NCBI GenBank assembly: GCA_905221605.1
Contig: CAJNDS010002853.1
Coordinates: forward strand, 219,652 to 259,570
Source of the DNA: Symbiodinium natans
Taxonomy: Eukaryota; Sar; Dinophyceae; Suessiales; Symbiodiniaceae
Length of the DNA stretch: 39,919 bases
Reading direction: 5' to 3'
Shown here: positions 24,195-36,100 of the stretch, piece by piece
Position numbering within the stretch: position 1 is the stretch's first letter
Layout of the letters: each line of letters opens with the position of its first letter
Notes under the pieces: generated by a model
Databases searched by the model: none
What the model was told of the DNA's origin: nothing
The model's input: the letters and a program-made list of their open reading frames with translations, nothing else
Made by a program: the position numbers and the translations under genes

Positions 24195-27100
24195 TTTCTC
24201 TCTCTTTCTTTCACTCACTTTTTCACTCCCACTGAGAGCTTCTTGCTTTGGCCCTCCCCCTTCTTCCCTGCAAGAGACCCGCTCTCAGTGTCGTGCCTGC
24301 CGTAATGATTGCGCGTCTGTGTGCGATAGGCTCTTCCACCCTTTGCGTGAGCAGGCGTGCTTGACTTGCCATCTGACACTCAAGCTTCTGCTCACACTGC
24401 TTCTGCTCATGTCAGAGGTGCAGGTGCTGAAGAAGCACCATGCGCCCATCTCGGAGGAGACCGAAAGCTGCCATCTTGCTTGGCTCCCGTTGTCTTTTTC
24501 TCTTTTTCTCTTTTTTTTTCTGTTGTGCTCTCTTTTCGTCAGGAGCGTTGGAACAGCCTGGAGCAGGCACCGGCGCACTGGGCCGAGGCGCCTCGCGACA
24601 TCGGGCAATGTTGGACAAAACGCCCCTCCGGCCCTCCGGTCCGTTTTGTCTCCGCAGCGGTGTGACATGGGGCGGCCTTCCACAAAGCGCACAGCCTACA
24701 GAGCAGATGAGATGCCGTCTTCGAGAAATGTCGTCTTCTTTTCAGCTGATCATCGCAGCGTTCAATCGCCGAGCAGCATTCAATGTACAAGCAATGTCAA
24801 CGAAGGAATTAGGACAATGAGAGCAGGAATTTTAACGCGGAGCGGCGAGGCGCCCCATGGCGCTCAGGAGGTTCGACACACGCCGTCATGGCCACCGCTG
24901 TTCCAGAGCAGACAGCGGTGCAGGTAGAGTTCTGCAGGGTCTAGGCAGGTTCCGCGCGGAGGGTGTCGGGGTGGGAAGGGTTGGGAATGGGGGATTTCAG
25001 ACCCTGTAGGAGATAGACGTTTTCCGCGGACATCTAGAAGTATAAGACATTTCTCATGAACAAGATGTAGCAGTCGTTTCCCTAGGAAAATGTGGGCAAT
25101 TACAGAATGAGGAAGGGGTGCCGATGAGCATGTCTGCACGTCTTCGCTTTTGAAATACATAAGAGGGTTAGAAAAGGGAGAGATGAAGGAAATAGAGGTT
25201 GAACATATACGCAGCAGCTGCTAAGAAACATAAATTTGCCGAAGAAAGTCTAGAGGAAATGCGGTTGCTTCGGAAAATATGGAGGCAGCAAAGGTTTCCT
25301 TCTCAAAAACATAATAGAAGAAACAAAGGTTTTCTAGGAAACTTGTGGAGGAAATGCGGTTGTCCGTTAAGAGGTGTCAGAAGCTTCTTATTGGAACATA
25401 GAATAAGAATTGACTAGTAAACTCTAGAGAAAGAGACAAAACATATGACGAAGAGAAATCGGAAGGGCTGGGGTTTTTGCAGGCTATGTTTCCCCCCTCA
25501 GCCTCCTGGCCCGGTGCCAGGAGGCTGACGGGGGGGAAACCTGCACGTGCCGAATTAGAACCCGGCCCATTCAAAGAGCTGTTTGGGCCGAGCTGTTCGG
25601 TCGAGTTCAACAAGCTGTTGGCGCGCGCTATTTGGTCAAGTTCAAAGTGTCAAACGAAGCATGTGTGTGTGTGTGTGTGTGTTTGTCAGGCACTTCGTCT
25701 CACGAGATTGAACTGATTGAACTGATCGGCCTTTGAGGCTCAACTGTAGGGCGGGACCTCGGGGAGAAACATGAGCCTCTCGTGCGGTTAATTGCTGGTT
25801 GCGCTGTGTTCCAGATCCAGGCTCCGCTTAACTGCTTCGATTTGTCATTGGTAGCAACATACTGGTGGAGCGCGCAGCCGGTATGTGCTACCTGCCTGGC
25901 ACTGACCCCCAGGACTCGGGAGGATCTGGCGCAAGTGGCGCTGGTTCTGGTGACCTTGAAGACGAGTCTTATGACTTTGGCTCTGGCTCGGGCGCGGGAC
26001 CTGAGGATGATGCGCACAGCACCGACTCTGCTGATCTGCACCACCGGCGGCGTCGTGGCTCCAGGGGCGGTCACAAGACCTCGGCGGGCTCTTTTGTTCA
26101 AGAGAAGCGTTGGAGATCCGGCGAATGAGCAGGCTTTGAGGGCTTTGGAACAGCTACGTGGTGAGGCGGAAAGCGAGTTCGAAGAGGTGAATGACAGCCG
26201 CTTCAATCGAAGCGATGGCATCAAGGTGCTGCCTGGCGAACTGGAGGCAGCTTTTGGCGAGCGCGAGATCTTTCGTCAGGGTGGCGCGACCACGGAGTGC
26301 TATTTGGTCGAGTTCAACAAGCCGTCTTGGCGCGAGCTATTTGGTCAAGTTCAAAGAGCTGTTTCAGCGCGAGCTAATTGGCCAAGTTCAATTAGCTTTT
26401 TTGCCCGAGCTGTTTGGTCAAGTTCAAAGACCTGCTTTGGCGTGAGCTGTTTGGTCAAATTCAAAGAGCTGTTTTTGCACGAGCTATTTGGTCAAGTTCA
26501 GAGAGTTGCTTTGGCGCGAGCTATTTGGTCAAGTTTACAGAGCTGTTTTGGCGAGAGCTCTCTGGTTGAGTTCAATTTGTCCATTTTTGTGCGAGTTATT
26601 TGTTCAAAGAGCATAAATCTGTTTCCGCGCGAGCTATGTGGCATCTTCTAACATTTTTCACACACACCTTTTGGACAATGGTCGATGCTACAAAGTTAGA
26701 GGAAGTCTATGCCGCCTTGTTGGCCTCATGTTTCACACGCCTCCCCCTTTATTCATATTGTATAACCCAAACGGCGTGAGGTGGAAAACGCAAGGGAAAA
26801 CGGGGACCCGCAAGGGACCGGCGGGGACTTTTTTCGTGGGAAGCAGGGGACCGGCAGGGATCTGGCAAAGACGGGGCCCGCCGGGACCGGTGCGGTACCC
26901 AGAGGTCAGAGCAGTCTTGGCCCGAGATATTGGGTCAAGTTCAGGGAGAATCCTGGCTTGGAGCCGTGCCCCTTAAGCAATTATACCAATTGCAGTATTT
27001 AATTCGCCAGAGTGGGTTTTCATTAATTAGATGATTTTGTGTGTTGAGCAGGAGAGCACTACCCACAATTCCTTTTCAGGCAAAGACAATGAAAGTCCGA

Positions 27101-30100
27101 ATCTGAAATTGAGCTGGCTTGCTGACCTGATCTATACATATCTGTGACCGATTTGGCATTGCTCATGGCCTGGAGCCACATCCCTTACGTAAGTCACTTC
27201 AGCAAGTTGGCTCAAACTATTTAGCTTGCATGTCAGAGCGAAAAAATACAAGCCTATACTATATGAGGGGTGGAGATTGTTTGTTTTTGCATTTGGGGGG
27301 ATCCGATTGCCTTTGCTTTGCACCTGTTGGCAGGGTTTGGATTTTTGTTGCACTTTTTTTGGGTCTCCTGGTCGTTCTATGACTTTCACGCATGGTTTTT
27401 TTTCGCCCCCTACTTTGGGTCCCTTTACACCTGCTGGCTTTTTTCTCTGGGGCAAACCAGCCCAAATATGACCACCCCCCCCCCCCCCCCCCTTGCATTT
27501 GTTAATTCTGAAATGCAAGTTAAATGGTTTCGGTTGGTCCAAGGAATGGCCGCTTTATTGGCACAGCAGTGAGCCGATGAGGGGTACGTTTCGAGCTATA
27601 CTGGGCCAGCAGCTTCGCATTTCCGACATTTTATCACATAAGCCTCCAAGGAGGAAGGTACATGGATGCTGCCCATGATCTTGCCTTGAGTTTGTACGTT
27701 CGCAATGTCCAAGCCAGTCGGTTGAAGCAACCTGGAGCTGCTTCTCAACCCTGCGCATGCAGACGTGATGATTCGTGCAGTTGCTCCTCTGGTCTCCATG
27801 CCTCTCGCAAGGAGTGTGTTGTCTCTTTCTTTCTGCTCGAGGTGGACCGGGCAGCTTTCAACGAGAAAGAGAAGATTTTGCCGCTGCAGAACCAGGTTGG
27901 GCCCTCTGTCTCACAGGTTAAATATGCAGACGGACGGACATACGGACGGACAGACAACAGCCATGCTGAAAAGTTTTTCGTCAGGAGATGCAAAAGATCC
28001 GCGTCAAGATCGAGGGTTTTCGTGAGGATGTGCGGAACTTCCGGGCCGAATTTCTGGAACGGTGCCCTTTTGGAAGTGCGAGCCTCTGCCTGAAGATGCC
28101 TCAAAATGCCTGAAGTGCTCGTTTGCTCTCTTAGGTGAACATGCTGTCACTGGTGCGTATGACAAAAGTGCCTTGGACCTCCATACAGTGTCGTGCTTTG
28201 GAAAACCCAGGAAGTGACACGTGTTCAAATCTGAAGCAGCAGACTGACATTTCTCAACTGTAGGCTCAACTGTACCAACCGAAGAAAGCACATATTACTA
28301 GATATTCGAAGCTCCTCAAGCGAGGCTACGCCATCATCAACGAGTACTACGGCAAGACCATGGAGATCCAAGCCCGAGCTGAACAGTTCAACGCCGCTCG
28401 GCAAAAGAGAACCGCGAAAGGGCGGGGAGGGGGGGGGGATGGGGGGGGGGGGAGGCACCTCATGGCACCTCGAATTTGCAAATAATTGGTAATAATTCTC
28501 TCATTTTTTTTTTACCCGCCTGTTTTGCACGCTTCTGTAAATTTCTGATTGTGCCTTCAGAAGAGAGCAGAGAGCAGGATGACATGAGAGAGAATTGAAA
28601 ATGAGGGAGAGCGAGAGAGAGAGAGAGAGAGAGAACAAGCAACAGAGAGAGTAGGAGCAGAGAGGCTCCAGACCCAATAACCTTATGCTCAAACCCTAAA
28701 TGAAATGGGAGTGGGGTTCGGGAGAGCGAGCGAGCGAGAGAGAGAGAAAGAGAAGGAGAAGGAGAAGGAGAAGGAGAAGGAGAAGGAGAAGGAGAAGGAG
28801 AAGGAGAAAGAGAGAGAGAGAGAGCCTTAATTGATTCTGCAAACATATCTCCTCCATCCCACGGCATCTGGCGGCCTACATGCTGCCGGTGCCCGCTAGA
28901 AAGCGACCCGCGAATATGGTGGGGTTTTCGTCGCAGACAAGACATCGGACTTCGCGAGACTTTCGGGGCAGCCCTCGGGAGGGTTGAGCGTGTGGAGAGG
29001 GAGAGGGAGAGGGAGAGAGAGAGAGAGAGAGAGAAAGAGGGAGAGAGCGCAGAGGGAGAGATAGAGAGAGCGAGAGCAAAGCGAGAGGGCAGAGAGAGAG
29101 GAGAGCAGAGAGAGAGAGAGAAGCCCCGTGGTAGTAACCTGCATGTTTTCCCCAGGCTGCTTAGGCTAAGGGCGGAAACATCTACTCAGAGGTTTGTCTT
29201 GGTTGGTGGGGGTGCAACAACTACTGGGGGGGGGGGCAATCCTGTCCCCTGTCCCTTAGCCCTTTGTGCGGTGTTATGTATGTTTCCCCGATTTCCGTGT
29301 CACACCGACTCCGAACGTGACTGAGTGCGCTCGCGCGCGAGGGAGTAGGGACACCTGCCCTGCCCCTCAAGGCCTGCAGAAGAAGAAGCAAAAGAAGAAG
29401 AATAAGCAGAATAAGAAGAATGTTCAGCAGCAAGAACAAGAAGAAGAAGGAGAGGAGAGCAGAGCGAGAGCAGGGCATATCGCACTGTGACGAATGCGTA
29501 CGTGAGGATCTGGAGTTGCTCTTTGACATGGCGATGTCCGACTACCGTCCCTTGCCAGGGGCCAAAGTGGAGCTGTGTCAGCGGGCACCCGATACTACCT
29601 CACACACACACACATCTTGATGTTGCAGCTGGACTTCTGGCTGTGGTGAATCGAAGAATCGAACTCATCACAGCGAAGAAGTGAACAGCATGCGGAGGGC
29701 TTTCTTTCGTTCATGTTTGTTCCACTCATTTCCACTCCCTCCCCCAGAGTGTCTTCGGCAATGGAACAGAGCGCCCGGGCATGACACACACACACACACT
29801 CTCGCTCATGCACGCCTTTGATGAGTTCGTCAGCACGCTTACAATGTGCCTGTCTTTTGGGAACACGCGTCCCGGTTTTCGGGCTCATTTCTTTTCCAAA
29901 AGGAAGCTGTTTTTCTCCTGGCATCTTTCGCACTGCGGTGGAGCTGAACAGGCTGTAAAGTTCTGCAAAGGTCCGGTGAAAGCTCGAAAAGATGAAAGCT
30001 GCTACACAATGTGATGCCCTAGCCTGGAAAACTCGCTTTCCCAGCTCATGAGTTTGAGAAGGATCTTGTGTCCTCACGCGAAGATCCAACAGCAAGAACA

Positions 30101-33100
30101 TTGGGAATGTGAGTGCAGAGTATCCAGGAATGACTGCCTGAGCAATCTGGTCCTGTTGAAGAACCTTTGGGCCGCGAGCTGAGCGGAGCACCTTAAAGCG
30201 CCCAAGTTGTTTGAGACGCCAGTATTCTGAAGTCCCTAAGCCATGAATGATTCGCTGGTCATGTCGCCTGCGCCCAGTGCTCCGGGCCTCCGGAGGGCCA
30301 CCTGTCTCAGGACCTGATCGTGCTGGTGCGGGAGACCTTCTCGGCCTGGTAAGAGAGGGGTGAACTTTCGTTGAACTCTCACGTGTCTCCTCCCCTGGAT
30401 TCCCAGAGTCGAGACCTTACGCAAAGGAGGGAGAACTCAAGACGGTATCAGGCACGTACTTGGGAGAGTATAAAAGCACACTTGCAGCGCGACCCTATTC
30501 AAAGCGCTGCTGTCGTGTTCTGCAACGCTTTCAATTGGGAGGTACACAGTGCCCTGGGAGAAGATCGACACGGGGCAGATGCTGGTCACGGTTCGTGAGC
30601 TCGCGCAGCAGGCGTTTGGGACATGGGGACATGGAAGCGCAGCTTGAGAAATTGCCTCCGAGCACTTCAGATTGCACTTCAGATTGCAGAGTACTGCCGC
30701 ATCAGGTTCGCAGTGCGCAGAAGGGTCTCCGAGCCTGGCCCCTCTATGCTTGGCTCCAAGACGAGGCGCAACAGAAAGAGAAGAATCTTGAGAAGGTTCA
30801 GCCGGTTCAGCATAGTTGCAGCATGTTGCAACACAAGTTTCGAGATCTCGGAGGTCCCAGCCAGACGAGCATGGCAGCTGGGGCTAAGGGGATTCGGGTC
30901 ATTCAGGGGTTTAGGGGTGCTTTCGGGAGCTTTTGGGTGCTTTTGGGTGCCTTTGGGTGTCTTGATGTGTCTTGATGTGTCTTGATGTGTCTTGGGTGTT
31001 GGATCCCTGGTCCTGCCAGCACGCGACATTGCAGCGGGCAGGTCAAGAACATGTCGGCGGCGCTGCCTCTGGTGAACGTGGGGCCCTCGATCACTTTGGG
31101 CCGCACTTTTGGGCGGGCGCGATTTTTGTGGAAGAGTCGACTTTTTGCGGCCGCAGAGACTAGTGATTCCAATGAAGCTGCGCTCACAATGTGCCGTTGC
31201 CGCTTGTGCCTTGGGGACCCAAGCCGAAAGTCAGTTGAGTTCAAGCCAAGTTCAATTGCGTTCAATTGCCGTTTGTCTTGAATTTGTTGCGAGTCGTCAT
31301 GAAAAAGACATCTTCAGAGATTGGCGACTGTGTCGCGTCCCGGCGATCGTAATGTCCAGCCAGGGTTTTTTTCTTTGTCTCCGGACTGAAAGCATTGCGG
31401 AGCCGCTGGTGCTTCTGGGCTTCGCTCTTCGACAACAGGAGTTGCAGAAGCTCGCGAAAAATCTACAAATCATACAAATCCCACTCTTCCCTTTTGTTCA
31501 ACCATGTTGGGTCCCGAGCCCCGTGGAGAAGGCTTTGCTTCCACTTTGCTTCTTCTTCTCTTTCCTTGGCTTCTCAGATCTCGCTCTGTCTCTTTTGTTT
31601 GAGGAGCTGCACTCGGACACGATGCGGGACCGGCACTGGGCCTTGCTAATGGCCGTCACCAAGAAGACCTTCGAGAAGGCGAGGGAGAGAGCTGAGAGAG
31701 CCGAGAGAGCCGAGAGCACAGTTCTTCAGCGGAGAGAGAGCAGAGGGAGGGGAGGGAGAGAACCAAGAACGAGAGAGTTAGAGAGCAGCCTGCTCTGCAA
31801 TTTCGCGCAGGGGCCGGAGTTCAGCTTCCGGCACCTCCTGGAGCTGGAGCTGCACCACTTCTCGCCGCTTGCACGCAACCCCTGGGTGGAGGTGTCTCCT
31901 TGTCTCAAGGGGGCTTCGGATCTGTTTTCTCGGGGGTTGCCACCATGTTGCGACCATGTTGCCACCATGCGGACAACAATCCCCGAAATGGGGCTTTTTG
32001 GAATGCCAGCAGGTGCCAAACATGAAAGATCTCGGTCTGCCCAAGTTACCTCATGGTGAATGCGCATCAATTTTCGTCTCAAGATTCACCGTGCATTTTC
32101 ATTTTTTGCCAACTCACTCAGTCATGTGCGTCATGCCGTGCAACACGCCATGTTGGAAATGTGCAATACGTACAAGAAAAGTTCTCTCCATGTGGAAAGT
32201 ATCTGAGATTTCTGGCATCGGTTTCTTCTCTCGCGAACCCCAACATCTCGCCGCATCATTCGATGTCCATGTCCAGGTCCGATGTCTACGACATCGTTGA
32301 CCAGAGCGTCAAAGAAGCCAAGATCGCGGGGCGCTGAGGGGTCAACACAGTCAACACATGAGTTGTGACTGAGTTGCTTACACTAAAGTGTCTGGCAGTC
32401 TGTGCCAAATAGGACAGGGGCCTTCAGCCACTCGACCTTTCGAGGAGGGCAAGCTGGACGGCATCCGCAAGACTTGGTCCAAGATGAGCGTGGACTTCGA
32501 CAACGGGCGCGAGGAGAGCTGTAAACTGGCCGTAAGCTGCTCCACGCAACAAATTCCCGAATCGAATTTGAGCCAGAGGGCTGTTCATGCGGAGGATTGC
32601 CCCTTGCTCGCTGACCTTTCGGAGGTGCAAACAGGGCCGTGAGGAAATTCCCTGGAGCTCTCTTCGGACATGTAAGCTTTTCAACAGGGTTTATGGCAGG
32701 ATGCATCTGCGGGGACTCTCCGCTGTGTGAGACCATGCATATGCAACGAACATGAGTGGCATCAGGCTACCCATTCTATCTTGCTGTTTCCGATAAGAGG
32801 GAGGGAGACTGGTTCACCTTTGAAATGCAGAATAAGATAAGCTTTGGTGAACATGGCAAGCTCTCTAATTACGAGTCAGTGGTCCTCTTTTCTGATTGCT
32901 GCTGGCTCGTTTCTTCGAAGAAAAACAGTTGCATAGTATTTGCCTGAAGTCCACTGCGTACTGACGTCGTTCTGCATGACAGCCTTTGTTGTTGTTGTTG
33001 TTGTTGGATCTGCTTCGGACCTCATGTTAAGAAAGCCAATTAAGAGAGAAACGCTTCTTTCATTTCCTCTTTCGAACAGGTAGGACTTCCTCACTGTCGC

Positions 33101-36100
33101 AAAAAAAGGCAGGGGCTGTATTCTATCCTTTGGTAGCAATCGTCTTACAAGAAGACTTCCGTCCTTGCCTTTTGTGAACAAAATGCTGAGCAGAAGAGGC
33201 AGAAGCTCTCTTGTTTCTTCTATTGAGCATAGAGCATGAGAACCTCGTGTTGATTCTTTAACAGCAGTGAAACAGTAGTGTGGCTGTGCAATTCAACATA
33301 TTGTTGGACAACAGTTGTTCCTCACAGTTTACCGTTGATCCTTGCCATGGCAAGACTCAAAACAACGGGAGAACCCGAATCGGAAAATGGTGTTGCGTTG
33401 GCTTCGGTGTGGCTTCGGTGCAGAAAGTGAGGTGCTGGAGCGGCTGGAGTCGGACTCCCTGGAGATGCTCTCCATGGCCTCCCAGGCAATGCGAGACGAA
33501 AAGTCATCACGAGAGAGACACGAAAGAGAGATGGAGAGAGGGAGAGAAATGTAGAGAAATGGAGAGGGGACATGCAATGACTCTGCAATGATCTGATGGC
33601 TGTGACTTTGAGAGGGGCGCTTCATCGAGTTTTGCAAGCCCACGGTGGATGAGTGGAGTGAGAAGCTTCAGACGGTGGACGCGGTCCTGCAGGCAAAGAT
33701 GGGGGGAGATGGAATCAGATGGAAGAGACGAAGGGGGGAGTGGGACTCTGCCTCTCCCTCTGCGGCTTTCCTCTCTTCACTTGAGGTGTCTTGCTTTCTA
33801 GCTGATTCTAGCTGTTGGTGTATTTTGAGAAGGAAGGGCTCTTTTGTCTAATGGTCTGATTGTCTGCTCAGTGTGAGGTCTGGCGGAAGTTCCAGGTGAA
33901 CTGGTGCCGCTTGGAGCCACTCGGACATGAGGTCGACCACCGCAGGAGTGAAGGGGGGGGGGGGAGGGAAATGTGAGGGCAGGGGGGGAGGGCTATCAAA
34001 GCCATCTGCTCTCTTTGTGAGATGCGCACAAAAAAAGCTCGTGCATAGAAGAACCCTGTGGCGGGAGTCCGCGTTGTACGTTGTACATGTTGTGTGTGGA
34101 GGAAGTTGTGTACATCAGATTGTGCCCAGGCCCATCTTCATGCAAAGTGATGACATCCGCTCACAGCTTCCTGACGACTCCAAGCGCTTCGAGCTCTTGG
34201 ACAACAGCTGGAAGGAGCGTGCTCCTGGCGCTCATGTGTCTTTTTCGAGACGATCCTGGGTCCTGGGCCACTGATGTCGGCTTCAGAGCATTGGCACGTG
34301 ACTTTCAGCAGCTTCCTGTAGCCGCTTCCAGTTTCTTATTTAAGCACCACGGCACCTCGACGTTGACATGAACGCTTGCACATGCTCGCATTGTTCATGA
34401 CATTCGAACGCTTGCTGGCACTATTGACCATTGATCTCTCCCCCTCGCCACGGCTGTAGCCGCAGGACTTGATGATGGAGGCGGCTTTGCTGTTGTAGGG
34501 CCAGGACAGGAAATGCTTGGTGGTGGTGTTTTTTGCTCATTTTGTTTCCGTTTTTTTTTTTTCCGGCCCCGTGGCCTGTAGGCAAGCAAGCAACGCACGC
34601 ACGCAAGCAAGCAAGCAAGCACGGAAGCTTGGAAGCAAGCAAGCAAGCAACCGAGCGAGCCAGAAAGCAAGCAAGCACGGAAGCAGGCAAGCAAGCAAGC
34701 AAGCGAGCAAGCAGGCCAGAAAGCAAGCACGCACGGAAGCATGCAAGCAAGCAAGCGAGCCAGCAAGCAAGCAAGCAAGCAAGCACGGACACAGGCAAGG
34801 AAGGAAGGGTGTGAGCATCATGTTGCAAAGCCCAAGAAACTTGTTGAAACCCATCATGTGAGCATTGTTTGCCCCCCCACCCCCCCCGCTTTTTTTAAGC
34901 CGTGCAAGGCGTGCTTCAAAGCGTATGAATCTTGCCCCACCCCCCCCCCCCCCCCCCCAAATTTCAGCCGCGCAAAGCGTGCTTCAAAGGCTATGAACCT
35001 TGCTGAAGCCCGTCGTGTCAGCATTGTGTTTGCAATGGGGGGGCGGGGGCTGCGCCCTGCCCAACCCCCGCTTTTTTATAAAGCCGTGCAAGCGTGCTTC
35101 AAAGCCTAAGAAACTGGTTGAAACCCATCATGTGAGCATTTTGTTTGCAAATGGCGGGGGGGCTGCGCCCCCCCAACCCCGCTTGTTTTGAAGCCGTGCA
35201 AGGCGTGCTTCAATTCTTTTGAATGTTGTTGAAACCCATCGTGTGAGCATTGTGGTTGCAATTCCCCCCCCCCCCCCCCCCCCCCCCCCCAACCCCCCCG
35301 CTTCTTTTTTTGCCGTGCAAAGTGTGCTTCAAAGCCTGTGAATCTTGTTAAAACCCATCATGTGAGCATTGTGTTTGCAAATGGGGGGAGGGGGGGGGGG
35401 GCCTGCGCCACCCCAACCCCCCCGCTTTTTTCAACCGTGCAAAGTTGAAACCCATCGTGTGAGCATTGTGGTTGCAAATGGGGGGGGGGGTTGCGCCCTC
35501 CGCTTTATTTTAGCCATGCAAAGCGTGCTTCAAGACCTAGAAATCCTACGAAAAAGTAGTATGAATCCTATCAAAATATTGAGTGAATGTAGCTTTCTCC
35601 TAGAGAGGGGGGAAGCCAAGAGGTTCCCAACAAGAAAACTGAAAAAAAAGGGAAAAAAACGGAAAAATATGAGGGAAAAAATCCAAGCCCCTGCTTGGAG
35701 CCTTCTCCGTCCAGGCGTCACGCTCATCGTTGATTGTGGAGATATGCATGGCGGAGGGCCGCGCGCAGACTTTGCCCGGAGCCTTGAGCTGTTGATTGTT
35801 CAAATCAGTTGAAGTGTAACAAGAAATTTCCAGGGCCGACATTAGCGATGCCCTGGACACCTGCGAGCGCTCGTTGTCGCTCAGCCTTTCGAAGAATGTT
35901 TTTGGGTGCGACGTCGGGCTGCGAGCGCGCGACAGAGTTGCTTCCCCCTTTGCTCACATGTCGAGCCTGAGGAACGACTACTTGGAACAGAAGAAGAAAT
36001 ATTTCCCGCGTTTCTACTTCGTCGCCAACGGGGCCTTGCTGGACATCCTCTCCAACGGCAACAAGCCCCTCAAGGTGGGACGCAGGGACGCCAGGGGCAA

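Larger units (their letters stand above)
24567..27841 (+). other. Largest intron (61), 3.3 kb, hairpin, 37-base repeat and unassigned frame
   Basis: GC...AG intron. It contains the hairpin at 25478-25545, a degenerate 37-base repeat mostly at 26297-26640 with outliers near 25585-25650 and 26915-26950, a GT run (25661-25682) and a C run (27473-27491). An open frame at 25782-26290 is entered separately. Confidence 0.65.
34331..35833 (+). other. Intron 78 built largely of repeats
   Basis: 1.5 kb. An AAGC-rich tetranucleotide array covers about 34579-34800. A block of about six or seven imperfect copies of a unit near 110-125 bases follows at about 34820-35540. A small dynein exon for the sequence after PVAAS may hide here. 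Confidence 0.65.

Noticed and set aside
29629-29645. Micro-exon LDFW(LW) between exons 65 and 66
   Set aside because: It would fit the family length well, but no GT, GC or GA donor in the right phase joins it to exon 66; a direct 65-66 junction works.
30643-30660. LEKLPP as an exon between 30611 and 30706
   Set aside because: It would require a 31-base intron; splicing 30611 directly to 30706 gives exactly the DNAH9 length.
34579-34800. Leu-Ala-Cys-rich membrane-protein-like frames
   Set aside because: They are translations of the AAGC array on the minus strand.
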